From the NCBI GenBank assembly GCA_900550445.1, contig URSF01000009.1, positions 1-64,000 on the forward strand: DNA of 64,000 nucleotides, written 5' to 3'. The first letter of the stretch is position 1. The number at the start of each line of letters is the position of its first letter. Below the pieces are notes generated by a model. That model made no database searches, had not been told where the DNA came from, and saw only the letters and a program-made list of their open reading frames with translations. Shown here piece after piece: positions 54,099 through 62,234 of this stretch. The DNA comes from an uncultured Rhodospirillaceae bacterium (GTDB lineage Bacteria; Pseudomonadota; Alphaproteobacteria; CAAGCB01; CAG-977). The translations under genes were made by a program, and so were the position numbers.

Positions 54099-54135
54099 TT
54101 TGACAAAAATACTTGCTTTTGTCTTTTTTGTCAAA
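54099..54135. repeat. 11-bp perfect inverted repeat TTTGACAAAAA/TTTTTGTCAAA
   Basis: Arms 54099-54109 and 54125-54135 have a 15-nt spacer. The right arm contains the minus-strand -35 of the 53728 gene. It resembles the 12802-12847 repeat and the 12931 -35 context. Confidence 0.7.
54106..54134 (-). promoter_or_regulatory. Promoter of the small repeat protein gene
   Basis: On the minus strand TTGACA (54134-54129), a 17-bp spacer and TATTTT (54111-54106). The start codon is 34 nt after the -10. Confidence 0.65.
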
Positions 54136-54162
54136 TAAAAAAGAAAAAGAGGATTAAAAAGA

Positions 54163-54720
54163 ATGCGGATTATTGCTGGGAAATATCGGGCAAAAAAACT
54201 GACGGCTCCGGACGGTATGACGACTCGGCCGACTTCGGACAGGGCGCGCGAAGCTGTTTTTAACATGTTGGATTCCAAGCTGCGCAAAAACGGCGCCGGC
54301 TGGGAAAATCTGGTCGTTCTGGACGTTTTCGCAGGAACGGGGGCTTTGGGGATCGAGGCTTTGTCCCGTGGGGCAAAAGTTTTGTTCGCCGCGGAAAAAG
54401 ATCCGGCGGCCGCGCGGTGTTTTTATCAAAATGCCGCCTCTTGTATCAAAGACGGCTTGCAGGTTTGTTTGTTTTCTGATGCGCTGGATCCTCCGTCGGC
54501 GCGCGTTCCGGCTTCGATCGTGTTCATGGATCCGCCGTATGATCAGGGGCTGGTTGCTCCCGCGTTGGATATTTTAACCCGGAAAGGGTGGATTGACCGG
54601 CAGACAATATGCGTTGTTGAAGTCGCGCGTCATGAACAAGATGTGCTGCCGCCGGATTTTGCGGTAACGGACCGCCGCGTTTATGGCAAGGCGGAAATTT
54701 TATTTGCCCGTCTTAAATAA
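54163..54720 (+). CDS. rsmD: 16S rRNA (guanine-966-N2)-methyltransferase
   Basis: RsmD methylates G966 of 16S rRNA. The 185-residue protein has the SAM site DVFAGTGALGIEALSRGA (about 51-68) and the target motif DPPY (about 125-128). RBS AGAGGA lies upstream. rluB and rsmD being close fits rRNA-modification clustering, interrupted by the repeat gene. The last 8 bases overlap the convergent LuxR-type gene. Confidence 0.95.
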   Translation: MRIIAGKYRAKKLTAPDGMTTRPTSDRAREAVFNMLDSKLRKNGAGWENLVVLDVFAGTGALGIEALSRGAKVLFAAEKDPAAARCFYQNAASCIKDGLQVCLFSDALDPPSARVPASIVFMDPPYDQGLVAPALDILTRKGWIDRQTICVVEVARHEQDVLPPDFAVTDRRVYGKAEILFARLK

Positions 54721-55342
54721 ATCCCAGCTGCTGGGCAATTAAAACGGCTTTTGTTCTGTTTTCCGCATGCAGACGGGTCAGCAGCGAATTGATGTGCAGT
54801 TTGACCGTGGATTCGGAAATATTCATTCTCAGCGCAATAGTGTGATTGGAACAACCTTCGCCCAGATGTTTCAACGTTTCGATCTGCCGCGGCGTCAGTT
54901 TATATTTTTTTTGGAACAATTCTTTTCTGCCGGGTTTGTAACGGTCGGGCAGGTTTTCCAATATCTGCGCCGGCAGATACGGTATGCCGTCCAAAATCAG
55001 ACGCAGGACATTCGTATTAAGAGCCTCCGGGCTTTTTTTGCAGATATATCCGCTGATACCGAAAGTAAAAAAACTGAGAATGTTTTTTGTGCTGTTTGAC
55101 ATTAAAACGATTTTTGTCGGCGACATTAAATCCAACAGTTCCGTTATTTTTTCTTTTCGCGGAGAAACGACCAGTTCTTTTTCAATAAAAAGAAAATCTG
55201 TTGCTTTTTGTTGTTTAACAAATAAAAGCAATTCTTCAAAACCGAAAAATTCATTAATATCCGTCACGTTATTAAACGTGCGAAGAACGATAATCAACTG
55301 TTTTTTAAACTTCGAATCTTTGCCTGCAATTAATATTTTCAT
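54713..55342 (-). CDS. LuxR-type regulator with degenerate receiver domain
   Basis: The 209-residue protein has a NarL-like layout. The C-terminal HTH is intact (YKLTPRQIETLKHLGEG ... SNHTIALRMNISESTVKLHINSLL). The receiver has lost the usual acidic pair (ILIAGKDS) and the phospho-Asp is Glu54 (FLFIEKE), while GYICKK keeps the lysine. It may work without phosphorylation or be constitutively active. The gene is AT-rich compared with neighbours and has its own promoter (55367-55394). Its target is unknown. Confidence 0.8.
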   Translation of the reverse strand: MKILIAGKDSKFKKQLIIVLRTFNNVTDINEFFGFEELLLFVKQQKATDFLFIEKELVVSPRKEKITELLDLMSPTKIVLMSNSTKNILSFFTFGISGYICKKSPEALNTNVLRLILDGIPYLPAQILENLPDRYKPGRKELFQKKYKLTPRQIETLKHLGEGCSNHTIALRMNISESTVKLHINSLLTRLHAENRTKAVLIAQQLGFI

Positions 55343-55712
55343 AGCTCTTTGCCCTATTTTTCTAAAACTTTAGTCGATTTTTTCGATAAGTCAAGGAGAT
55401 AGAAGTTTGTCATAAATCTATTGATAATAATTGATATGCAGAGTATTTATTATGTAGGAGGTTGTTTGTATTTTAATTTTTTATGTATTATGTGAAATTA
55501 AAAATTTTAATTTTTTTATTTCTTCAAGTTATAATCTATCTGATTTTTTTGATATTACCGACAAAACTTATGGCGGGAAACATATCTGGAGTATGTACGA
55601 TATGTATAAGTAGTTGTCATCGCATGTGATCAGGGGAAATCGGACGAGCCAATTCGGGTTTGTTTTCGACTGATTGCCGGTATGTTAAATTAAGTGGTTG
55701 GAGTATAATAAA
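55343..55712. other. AT-rich, gene-free interval upstream of leader copy 2
   Basis: No coding frame is supported here. The left end holds the promoter of the LuxR-type gene. On the plus strand TTGATA (55421-55426), a 17-bp spacer and TATTTA (55444-55449) could start an RNA. A terminator at 55713-55745 could end it, giving a candidate small RNA of about 290 nt. The base composition is markedly A/T-rich up to about 55560, unlike the flanking genes. Confidence 0.4.
55367..55394 (-). promoter_or_regulatory. Promoter of the LuxR-type gene
   Basis: On the minus strand TTGACT (55394-55389), a 16-bp spacer and TAAAGT (55372-55367), 25 nt before the start codon. Confidence 0.6.
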
Positions 55713-55745
55713 AAAAGCCTTCTGAAGAGGGCTTTTCTTTTTGTA
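55713..55745 (+). terminator. Intrinsic terminator just upstream of leader copy 2
   Basis: AAAAGCCTTC (55713-55722) pairs with GAGGGCTTTT (55727-55736, including a G-T pair) around a TGAA loop, with a T-rich tail. Bases 55713-55737 match the terminator at 56199-56223 in 23 of 25 positions. Confidence 0.8.
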
Positions 55746-55767
55746 TTTATTTGATTAGTATTATTTT

Positions 55768-55941
55768 CGCAGCCGGTAGGCCGGCTGCGGAGTGTAGCAG
55801 CTCCTTAAGATGAAAAATCCCGTCCTTTTACGAGGGAGCCGGGGATATAAGCGTGTATGCGTCGAATAACCCGGACTGACATCTTACAGTTGCTAACTCC
55901 CTCACCTTAAGGACTAATCCCTAAGGTGAGTTTGTTTTTTT
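55768..55941 (+). ncRNA. Structured leader RNA, copy 2 (candidate attenuator/riboswitch or sRNA)
   Basis: The same architecture as copy 1 is seen. P0 is GCAGCCGG/CCGGCTGC (55769-55776/55781-55788). P1 is 55789-55792/55801-55804. P2 is TAAGATG (55806-55812) with CATCTTA (55880-55886). P3 is 55839-55843/55870-55874. A terminator starts at 55901, and GAGGGAG (55832-55838) can pair with CTCCCTC (55897-55903). P0 and P2 differ in sequence from copy 1 but keep pairing, while 55787-55807, 55831-55845, 55861-55878 and 55886-55909 are identical to it. A TAGTAT -10 box is at 55756-55761; the -35 is weak. Confidence 0.82.
55901..55941 (+). terminator. Terminator inside leader copy 2, upstream of the HTH gene
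   Basis: A 9-bp stem (55901-55909/55922-55930), an A-C mismatch and three further pairs (55911-55913/55918-55920) are followed by TTTGTTTTTTT. The start codon is 24 nt downstream. Confidence 0.9.
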
Positions 55942-55964
55942 ACAAACTAAGAGGAGTTACAGAA

Positions 55965-56192
55965 ATGCCATTAAAAACCCATTCAATCGAAGAGTTCAGA
56001 TACCGTTTGGCGGAAACACTGCGCACGGAACGGATCAATCACGGATATGAAACGGTGTACGATTTGTCCGAAGCCATGAATATTCCCGTCAGAACGTTAA
56101 TGAACATGGAAACGGGAAACGTCAGCGGTTTCGGGGAATTATTCCGCTTGGCTCGTTTTTACGGCAAGCGGGTCAAAATCGAATTTGAATAA
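55965..56192 (+). CDS. Small helix-turn-helix-like protein, copy 2 (75 aa)
   Basis: This is the paralogue of the 47661 protein. Both have EEFRYRLAET near the N-terminus and LFRLAxFYGKR near the C-terminus, with most differences conservative. It has the same likely compact helical DNA-binding fold. The ATG at 55965 is set by GAGGAG 8 nt upstream; an extension to 55926 runs through the terminator T-run. A terminator (56198-56223) follows, so the cassette is a closed unit: promoter, RNA, terminator, gene, terminator. Confidence 0.82.
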   Translation: MPLKTHSIEEFRYRLAETLRTERINHGYETVYDLSEAMNIPVRTLMNMETGNVSGFGELFRLARFYGKRVKIEFE

Positions 56193-56197
56193 ATAAA

Positions 56198-56226
56198 GAA
56201 AAGCCCTCTGACGAGGGCTTTTCCAT
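56198..56226 (+). terminator. Terminator after HTH copy 2
   Basis: GAAAAGCCCTC (56198-56208) pairs perfectly with GAGGGCTTTTC (56213-56223) around TGAC. It may also serve ettA from the other strand. Confidence 0.88.
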
Positions 56227-56241
56227 ATTTTAAAAATACGG

Positions 56242-57924
56242 TTATTTCCGAACCAGCGGTTTGTATTTCACGCGGTGAGGCTGATCGGCGTCGGCGCCCA
56301 GACGGCGTTTTTTGTCAGCTTCGTATTCTTCATAATTGCCTTCGAACCATTCGACGTGGCTGTCGCCTTCGAATGCCAGAATATGCGTTGCAATACGGTC
56401 TAAAAACCAGCGGTCGTGCGACGTCACGACGGCGCAGCCCGGGAAAGCCTGCAACGCTTGTTCCAATGCGCGCAGCGTATCAACGTCCAAATCGTTTGTC
56501 GGTTCGTCCAACAAAATCACATTGGAACCCGATTTCAGCATTTTGGCCATATGGACGCGGTTGCGTTCTCCGCCGGACAACAAGCCGACTTTTTTTTGCT
56601 GATCGGAACCTTTGAAATTAAACTGGCCGACATAAGCGCGCGACGGAATTTTACGTTTGCCCAGCGTCACTTCGTCATTGCCGCCGGAAATTTCTTCCCA
56701 TACCGTTTTATTGGGATCCAAAGCGTCGCGGCTTTGGTCAACATAGCCCAAAACAACGGTTTCGCCGATGCGGAAATTGCCGGAATCCGGGGTTTCCTGA
56801 CCCGTAATCATGCGCATCAGCGTCGTTTTTCCCGCGCCGTTCGGGCCGATTACGCCGACAATACCGCCGGGCGGCAGTTTGAAAGACAAATCGTCAATCA
56901 GTAAACGGTCGCCGTAACCTTTGGAAATGTTTTTGGCTTCGATGACCAGGTCGCCTAAACGCGGGCAGGGCGGAATAACAATCTGCGCATTTTCGATTGT
57001 CTGTTTGTCCGCTTCGTTGACCAAAGCGTCAAACGCCTGAATACGGGCTTTTGATTTTGCCTGGCGGGCGCGCGGACTTTGACGGATCCATTCCAGTTCC
57101 TGCTTGATCGTGCGCTGACGGGCGGATTCTTCTTTGGCTTCCTGCGCCAGACGTTTTTCCTTTTGTTCCAACCAAGAAGAATAGTTGCCTTCATACGGAA
57201 TGCCTTCTCCGCGATCGAGTTCCAAAATCCAACCGGTCACGTTATCCAAAAAGTAACGATCGTGCGTTACCATGACAACGGTTCCCGGATAATCGTGCAA
57301 GTGTTGTTGCAACCAGGCAACGGATTCGGCGTCCAGATGGTTTGTCGGTTCGTCCAACAGCAACAAATCAGGTTTTGACAGCAATAAGCGGCACAACGCG
57401 ACACGGCGTTTTTCACCGCCGGACAGCTTGGTCACATCGGCGTCCGCCGGCGGACAGCGCAGCGCGTCCATCGCGATTTCAATCGTGCGTTCCAGATCCC
57501 AGCCGTTGCAGGCGTCGATTTTTTCCTGCAGTTCCGCCTGTTCGGCAATCAGAGCGTTCATTTCGTCGTCGGTCATTTCTTCGGCGAATTTCATGGAAAT
57601 TTCTTCAAAACGCTTCAACAGATCACGCGTTTCACCGCATCCGTCCATGACGTTTTCCATAACGTTCTTTGTCGGATCCAACTGCGGTTCCTGAGGCAAA
57701 TAGCCTACGCTCGCCCCTTCGGCCGCCCACGCTTCGCCGTTAAATTCGGTTTCAATGCCGGCCATGATCTTTAACAATGTCGATTTACCGGCACCGTTCG
57801 CGCCCAAAACACCGATCTTTGCCCCCGGAAAGAAAGACAGCCAGATGTTGTTTAACACCTGCTTGCCCCCCGGATAGGTCTTGGACAGGTTTTTCATCAC
57901 ATAGATATACTGGTATGAAGCCAT
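56242..57924 (-). CDS. ettA: Energy-dependent translational throttle protein EttA
   Basis: EttA is an ABC-F ATPase that binds the ribosomal E site and gates entry into elongation according to ATP level. The 560-residue protein has two ABC cassettes: Walker A GANGAGKST and GPNGAGKTT, signatures LSGGEKRRVALCRLLL and LSGGERNRVHMAKML. A basic linker (QSPRARQAKSKARIQAFD) joins them. Length and linker match EttA rather than Uup. A promoter at 57958-57985 precedes it. Confidence 0.95.
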   Translation of the reverse strand: MASYQYIYVMKNLSKTYPGGKQVLNNIWLSFFPGAKIGVLGANGAGKSTLLKIMAGIETEFNGEAWAAEGASVGYLPQEPQLDPTKNVMENVMDGCGETRDLLKRFEEISMKFAEEMTDDEMNALIAEQAELQEKIDACNGWDLERTIEIAMDALRCPPADADVTKLSGGEKRRVALCRLLLSKPDLLLLDEPTNHLDAESVAWLQQHLHDYPGTVVMVTHDRYFLDNVTGWILELDRGEGIPYEGNYSSWLEQKEKRLAQEAKEESARQRTIKQELEWIRQSPRARQAKSKARIQAFDALVNEADKQTIENAQIVIPPCPRLGDLVIEAKNISKGYGDRLLIDDLSFKLPPGGIVGVIGPNGAGKTTLMRMITGQETPDSGNFRIGETVVLGYVDQSRDALDPNKTVWEEISGGNDEVTLGKRKIPSRAYVGQFNFKGSDQQKKVGLLSGGERNRVHMAKMLKSGSNVILLDEPTNDLDVDTLRALEQALQAFPGCAVVTSHDRWFLDRIATHILAFEGDSHVEWFEGNYEEYEADKKRRLGADADQPHRVKYKPLVRK

Positions 57925-57957
57925 AATGTTCCTCTTTTAATCAATGAAATTACGGCT

Positions 57958-57985
57958 GTTATACCAGATACCTTTGATTCTTCAA
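57958..57985 (-). promoter_or_regulatory. Promoter of ettA
   Basis: On the minus strand TTGAAG (57985-57980), a 16-bp spacer and TATAAC (57963-57958), 34 nt before the ettA start. Confidence 0.6.
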
Positions 57986-57997
57986 AGCAAAATAAGC

Positions 57998-58390
57998 TTA
58001 TTCTTCGGTTTCGTTCGTCTGCTTGAAGCTCAGCTTTTGTCCGTCGGACGTGGTCAAGGTCAATTCATCGCCTTTGCGTTCATAGGAAACGACTTTTGAC
58101 AAGGATTGCAGATAGTTTTGTTCCGCCTGCATCAATTCCTGCGGTCCCATCATCATGGTAACGCCCGCCGGTCCCAACGTTAATTTGTTGCCTTCAAGCT
58201 TATAAGCGCCGAAATAGCGGTTGACGGCGGATTTTCCGGCGTATTTCATCTCAGCGGGATTGAAGCTGATCGTGATCTCGGCATTATTCATCGCGTTTTG
58301 CAGCTGATAAGTTCTGTTATCCAAGGGTTCTGTCGAAGCAGAACAGGCCGTTAAAAGGCAAGCCGTTAAAAAAGTGAATATTTTTTTCAT
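57998..58390 (-). CDS. META-domain (HslJ-like) lipoprotein
   Basis: The 130-residue protein has a lipoprotein signal ending LLTAC (Cys16) and a META domain (RTYQLQN at the start; YFGAYKLEGNKLTLG and MMMGPQELMQAEQNYL). META proteins such as HslJ are small beta-rich outer-membrane-associated lipoproteins, some linked to stress or antibiotic tolerance. It is on its own in the minus strand, upstream of ettA. Confidence 0.83.
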   Translation of the reverse strand: MKKIFTFLTACLLTACSASTEPLDNRTYQLQNAMNNAEITISFNPAEMKYAGKSAVNRYFGAYKLEGNKLTLGPAGVTMMMGPQELMQAEQNYLQSLSKVVSYERKGDELTLTTSDGQKLSFKQTNETEE

Positions 58391-58556
58391 GACGGATCTC
58401 CGCTAAAAAAAGAAACCTGTCTGTTATTGTTGTTTTTTTTGTTTTAAAACGCAAGGCAAAACCGATTTGTCGATTAAAGCCTTTTGAAGATATGGTCTTT
58501 TCATAAAAAGGGGCTATAATATATCGGTTCAGAATTTAAAAAAGCAGGAAAAGAAA

Positions 58557-59072
58557 ATGTCGGAATTTCATGAAATCAATCCGGATAAATTCATTCAAAG
58601 CCCGTTTCATTTGATCGGTAAAGTCTGGCAGTTGATTTGCGCCGAAAGTGACGGAAAAGTGAATGCCATGACGGCGTCTTGGGGCGGACTGGGGGTGATG
58701 TGGGGAAAAAATGTCGCTTACATTGTTTTGCGCCCGCAACGTTATACAAAAGAACTGGTCGATAAAGCCGAAACGTTTTCCTTGTCGTTTTTCGGGGATT
58801 GTTTCAGGGATATGCTGACGTATATGGGAACGACCAGCGGCAGAAACGAAGATAAAATCGCTCAATCGGGATTGACGGTCTTATATGACGGCAAAACGCC
58901 TTATTTCGAAGAAGCAACGGCCGTGATGCTGTGTAAGAAAATGTATGCTCAAAAGATGTCGCCGGATTGCTTTATTGATCTTGCGGCGCGTGAAAAATGG
59001 TATCCCGAAAAGGATTATCACACGCTTTACATCGCGGAAATCGAAAAAATTTTACTCAAGGCGGATCTATGA
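58557..59072 (+). CDS. Flavin reductase-like FMN-binding protein
   Basis: The 171-residue protein has the flavin reductase split-barrel pattern (NAMTASWGGLGVMWGKNVAYIVLRPQRYT, quoted in part; FSLSFFGD). It probably binds FMN and moves electrons. It overlaps the next gene by ATGA, so the two are co-translated and likely act together, the second being a flavodoxin-ferredoxin. A TATAAT box lies at 58515-58520. Confidence 0.85.
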   Translation: MSEFHEINPDKFIQSPFHLIGKVWQLICAESDGKVNAMTASWGGLGVMWGKNVAYIVLRPQRYTKELVDKAETFSLSFFGDCFRDMLTYMGTTSGRNEDKIAQSGLTVLYDGKTPYFEEATAVMLCKKMYAQKMSPDCFIDLAAREKWYPEKDYHTLYIAEIEKILLKADL

Positions 59073-59833
59073 TTTTTTATTTTTCAGGAACGGGAAATTC
59101 GAAATGGGTGGCCGAAGAACTGGCTCACCGGCTAAAAGACAAAGCCGTCTTTATTCCTCAAGCCAAAACGGAATACAAATCGGACGAAGATGAAAAAATC
59201 GGATTTGTCTTTCCGATTTATGCGTGGTCCGCACCGAAAATCGTCTTTGATTTTATTGATCGCGTTCAATTTGAAAACGTGAAGAATCCCTTTGTTTACT
59301 TTGTTTGTACGTGCCATACGCAGACAGGAACGATTGATAAAATCATGAAAAAAGCTCTTGCCAAAAAAGGCTTGTCTTGCGATGCGGGATTTTCTTTAAG
59401 AATGCCGAACAATTATTTGTTGGCACCTTTTGTTAAAGTCGATTCCGAAAAAAAGAAAATACGACTGGTTGCTCAAGCGCAGGCGCGTCTGGATATGATT
59501 GAAGAAAAAATCCGAAACAAAGAAAACGTTTTTAAAATCGGACGCGGGATCGGAGCTTCTTTGCTTTCTTCAATCGGCAGACCGTTGTTTGAAAAATTTA
59601 TGACGGTCAAAGGGTTTTATGTCACCGATGCGTGCAATCAATGCGGTTTATGTGAAAAAGTCTGTCCCGTGCACAACATTTGCGTGACCGAAAAACCGGT
59701 TTGGGGCGATCGTTGCGAAATGTGTCAGGCGTGCCTGAATTATTGTCCGCAACAGGCAATCCAATACGGACATTATACAAAGAATAAAAAGAGATACGTT
59801 TTTTCCAAAAAACTGTTGGACGGTTCGGATTAA
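59069..59833 (+). CDS. EFR1-family flavodoxin-ferredoxin fusion
   Basis: The 254-residue protein begins with a flavodoxin FMN loop (YFSGTGNSKWVAEEL, about 4-18). It ends with two [4Fe-4S] motifs, CNQCGLCEKVCPVHN and CEMCQACLNYCPQQ, the EFR1 arrangement. These are common in anaerobic and gut bacteria as electron carriers. ATG 59069 overlaps the flavin reductase stop; an upstream extension to 58997 overlaps that gene. The 3' end overlaps the DUF2207 gene by 4 bp. Confidence 0.9.
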   Translation: MIFYFSGTGNSKWVAEELAHRLKDKAVFIPQAKTEYKSDEDEKIGFVFPIYAWSAPKIVFDFIDRVQFENVKNPFVYFVCTCHTQTGTIDKIMKKALAKKGLSCDAGFSLRMPNNYLLAPFVKVDSEKKKIRLVAQAQARLDMIEEKIRNKENVFKIGRGIGASLLSSIGRPLFEKFMTVKGFYVTDACNQCGLCEKVCPVHNICVTEKPVWGDRCEMCQACLNYCPQQAIQYGHYTKNKKRYVFSKKLLDGSD

Positions 59834-61560
59834 CGACCGCCGCCCCCGCCGCCGCCGAATCCGCCGCCCGAAAAACCGCCGCCGCCCGATCCCGATTTGC
59901 TTGGTCGCAGGCAGGATCCGGCAACCGCGGTGCGCAAACCGTCCGCAAAACGGGCGGAAGAAAAAGGCCGTCCCGAATACCATTGTGGTTTATAGCTCAT
60001 TTGAGCAGAGATCTGTTGCATTTTTTCCGCCCATTCTTTTTCCAGTCCCAATAAAACGGCATAAGGCAACAGCCGTTCCATTTTATCGAAATCGACTTCC
60101 TTTGGCATTCCGGTATCAACGGTTGTTAAGAACATTTTGATCCCGTCCATGTAAGCGATGACCTGCATACCTTCCTCGGTCGGCAGAATAATTAAATGAG
60201 CGTAAATCAACAAAGCCAGAGCACCGATCACGTAAAAAAGAATAATTTGATGAATATACTCGACAGTGTAAGTTGTCGTCATGATCATATAAAAATGAGC
60301 CGCGATAAAAAGTAAAACAACGATCGGCATATAGCTGATCACGCCTGATGAGATCATTTTCAGAATGCTTTTTCCGACCGGTATGAGGAAGATCATATAA
60401 AACGCCATAACGAAAGATAAGGGCAGGGCGTTGACTTTATAACATTGATATATTGTCAGACCGACTAACAACAAAAGACCGAAAATCACAAAAGGCGTAT
60501 GGGAGTTAAAATATTTTTTGCCTGTCTTTCGATCCAGAAAAGAACAAAAATCCTTGAGGAATTTTTCCATTGTCGGCGTATATGTTCCCGAAAGGGTTAA
60601 AGGAAATTTAAGATTGTGCTCGAAATATTTTTCTTCTCCGTTTTCACCGTCCCGCAAACGGGAAATATGGAACGAACTCTTTTCTTTAATACTTAAAAAT
60701 CCTGAAATGCACCCTTGCAACAAAGCGGCGGAAAAACAGCCGTCTTTATTTTTGCCGTAAGAATAAATCCAGCCCGCCTGAGCCGGCGTTAAATCGGGAA
60801 CGCCTTTAAATCGGGGCATAACAGCTTCTTTTTGCGGGTCTTTCCCAAAAAAGAACCAAGTAATAAATAAATAGCCCAGAAAAATGACGGCGGATAAACG
60901 AAACATTTTCGTTAAAGGCACCTGATCATAAAAAGGCAAAACGGGAATATTGACGATTCCTTTTTGAAATCCTGCGGCAATCGTGAAGCCCTCTTTGCTT
61001 TTTAAAGTCCGTCCCGTCGTAAAAACGCCGTTTTCATAACTTCCTTTTTCTTTGGAACCTTTTTTCCCGATGTATGAGGCTTGTTGCAAAACCGGAATGT
61101 TATCAGGCAAAATCACGCGGGCGGAAGCCTTGCGAATGGGGAATTGCCAGCGGTCTCCGGTGACATTCCAGTACAACTCGTCATAGTCGTCAAAGCCTGA
61201 GATGACATTTTCGGCCCGATATGTGATTTCAAAAGTATATACGCCGTCATGAGGTAAAAAATCATCGGTTCCCGTGTTTATTCTGAAATAAGAACCGGTG
61301 TTTCCCGTAAAGTACGGTTCCGGTTGATTGTCCCGGCGTACCGATAAAACGTCATAGGTTACGCCTTTTGTTTTGGGTAAATCACGATAAATGCCGCGCT
61401 TTATTTTCTTGCCTTCACGCTGAACCGTAATGCGTTCGCGAACAATGACGGAAGCGTCCGTCCGAACGGTGATTTCCGTATCGTAATTTAAAATTTCTTC
61501 GGCGGCAAAAGCCGAACCGGAAAACAAAAAGAATAAGAATAAAAATAAGATTTTTTTCAT
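59830..61560 (-). CDS. DUF2207 membrane protein with Gly-rich tail
   Basis: The 576-residue protein has a signal peptide (1-19), an N-terminal extracytoplasmic domain typical of DUF2207 (ITVRTDASVIVRERITV; DLPKTKG) and several membrane helices from about 220 onward. Its tail SGSGGGGFSGGGFGGGGGGGR is characteristic of the family. The function is unknown. It is directly downstream of a LemA gene, a common pairing. Confidence 0.85.
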   Translation of the reverse strand: MKKILFLFLFFLFSGSAFAAEEILNYDTEITVRTDASVIVRERITVQREGKKIKRGIYRDLPKTKGVTYDVLSVRRDNQPEPYFTGNTGSYFRINTGTDDFLPHDGVYTFEITYRAENVISGFDDYDELYWNVTGDRWQFPIRKASARVILPDNIPVLQQASYIGKKGSKEKGSYENGVFTTGRTLKSKEGFTIAAGFQKGIVNIPVLPFYDQVPLTKMFRLSAVIFLGYLFITWFFFGKDPQKEAVMPRFKGVPDLTPAQAGWIYSYGKNKDGCFSAALLQGCISGFLSIKEKSSFHISRLRDGENGEEKYFEHNLKFPLTLSGTYTPTMEKFLKDFCSFLDRKTGKKYFNSHTPFVIFGLLLLVGLTIYQCYKVNALPLSFVMAFYMIFLIPVGKSILKMISSGVISYMPIVVLLFIAAHFYMIMTTTYTVEYIHQIILFYVIGALALLIYAHLIILPTEEGMQVIAYMDGIKMFLTTVDTGMPKEVDFDKMERLLPYAVLLGLEKEWAEKMQQISAQMSYKPQWYSGRPFSSARFADGLRTAVAGSCLRPSKSGSGGGGFSGGGFGGGGGGGR

Positions 61561-62145
61561 TTAAAAGGTTACTTTGACATTTTCTTTGGCAGCGTCATCA
61601 ATATCGAAGAATTCTTTTTTGGCAAAACCGAATCGCCGCGCAATCAGATTTGAAGGAAAAGAATCAACGGCCGTATTATAATTGCGCACCGTCGCGTTGT
61701 AATAACGGCGGGCGTTTTGCAGATCGTCTTCAACCGTATTTAAAGAATTTTGCAATTCGATAAAATTATTGCTGGCTTTTAAATCCGGGTATCTTTCGCT
61801 TAAAGCAAACAGAGATTTCAGGCTTTGCGTCAAATCGTTCTCGGCCGCTGCTTTTTGAACGGGCGTTGCCGCGTTGATCGCCGCGCTGCGCTTTTCGACG
61901 ATTTGTTCCAGAGTCTTTTGTTCATATCCGGCGTATCCTTTAACGCATTCCACCAGATTGGGGATCAGATCGTAACGGCGTTTTAACTGGACGGAAATGC
62001 CGCTCCAGCCTTCTTCGCATTGGTTTTGCATGCGGACAAAACGGTTGTAAAGAAAAACAAGATAAAGAGGGATCAGGATAATTAAAAAAAGCGCGGCGGA
62101 CATGACGGTCATTCCCATATAAAAAAACTGTAAAAAGTGTAGCAT
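61561..62145 (-). CDS. LemA family protein
   Basis: The 194-residue protein has one N-terminal membrane helix (about 12-33) and the LemA coiled-coil domain (CEEGWSGISVQLKRRYDLIP; KTLEQIVEKRSAA; YYNATVRNYNTAVDSFPSNL). LemA proteins are membrane-anchored, and their function is poorly known. The stop abuts the DUF2207 start. The exact start is uncertain, since several Met codons follow and the ribosome site is weak. Confidence 0.88.
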   Translation of the reverse strand: MLHFLQFFYMGMTVMSAALFLIILIPLYLVFLYNRFVRMQNQCEEGWSGISVQLKRRYDLIPNLVECVKGYAGYEQKTLEQIVEKRSAAINAATPVQKAAAENDLTQSLKSLFALSERYPDLKASNNFIELQNSLNTVEDDLQNARRYYNATVRNYNTAVDSFPSNLIARRFGFAKKEFFDIDDAAKENVKVTF

Positions 62146-62180
62146 TTTATGAAAATGTGAAAAAGAAAAAACGGATTTTT

Positions 62181-62216
62181 ATAAAAAAAAGATCCCCTTT
62201 TCGCAAAGGGGACCTT
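62181..62216 (-). terminator. Terminator after ygeY
   Basis: ATCCCCTTT pairs with AAAGGGGAC around TCGC. On the minus strand the hairpin is followed by a run of T (plus-strand A at 62183-62190). Confidence 0.82.
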
Positions 62217-62234
62217 TTCCGTTCCAAGGAGAAC

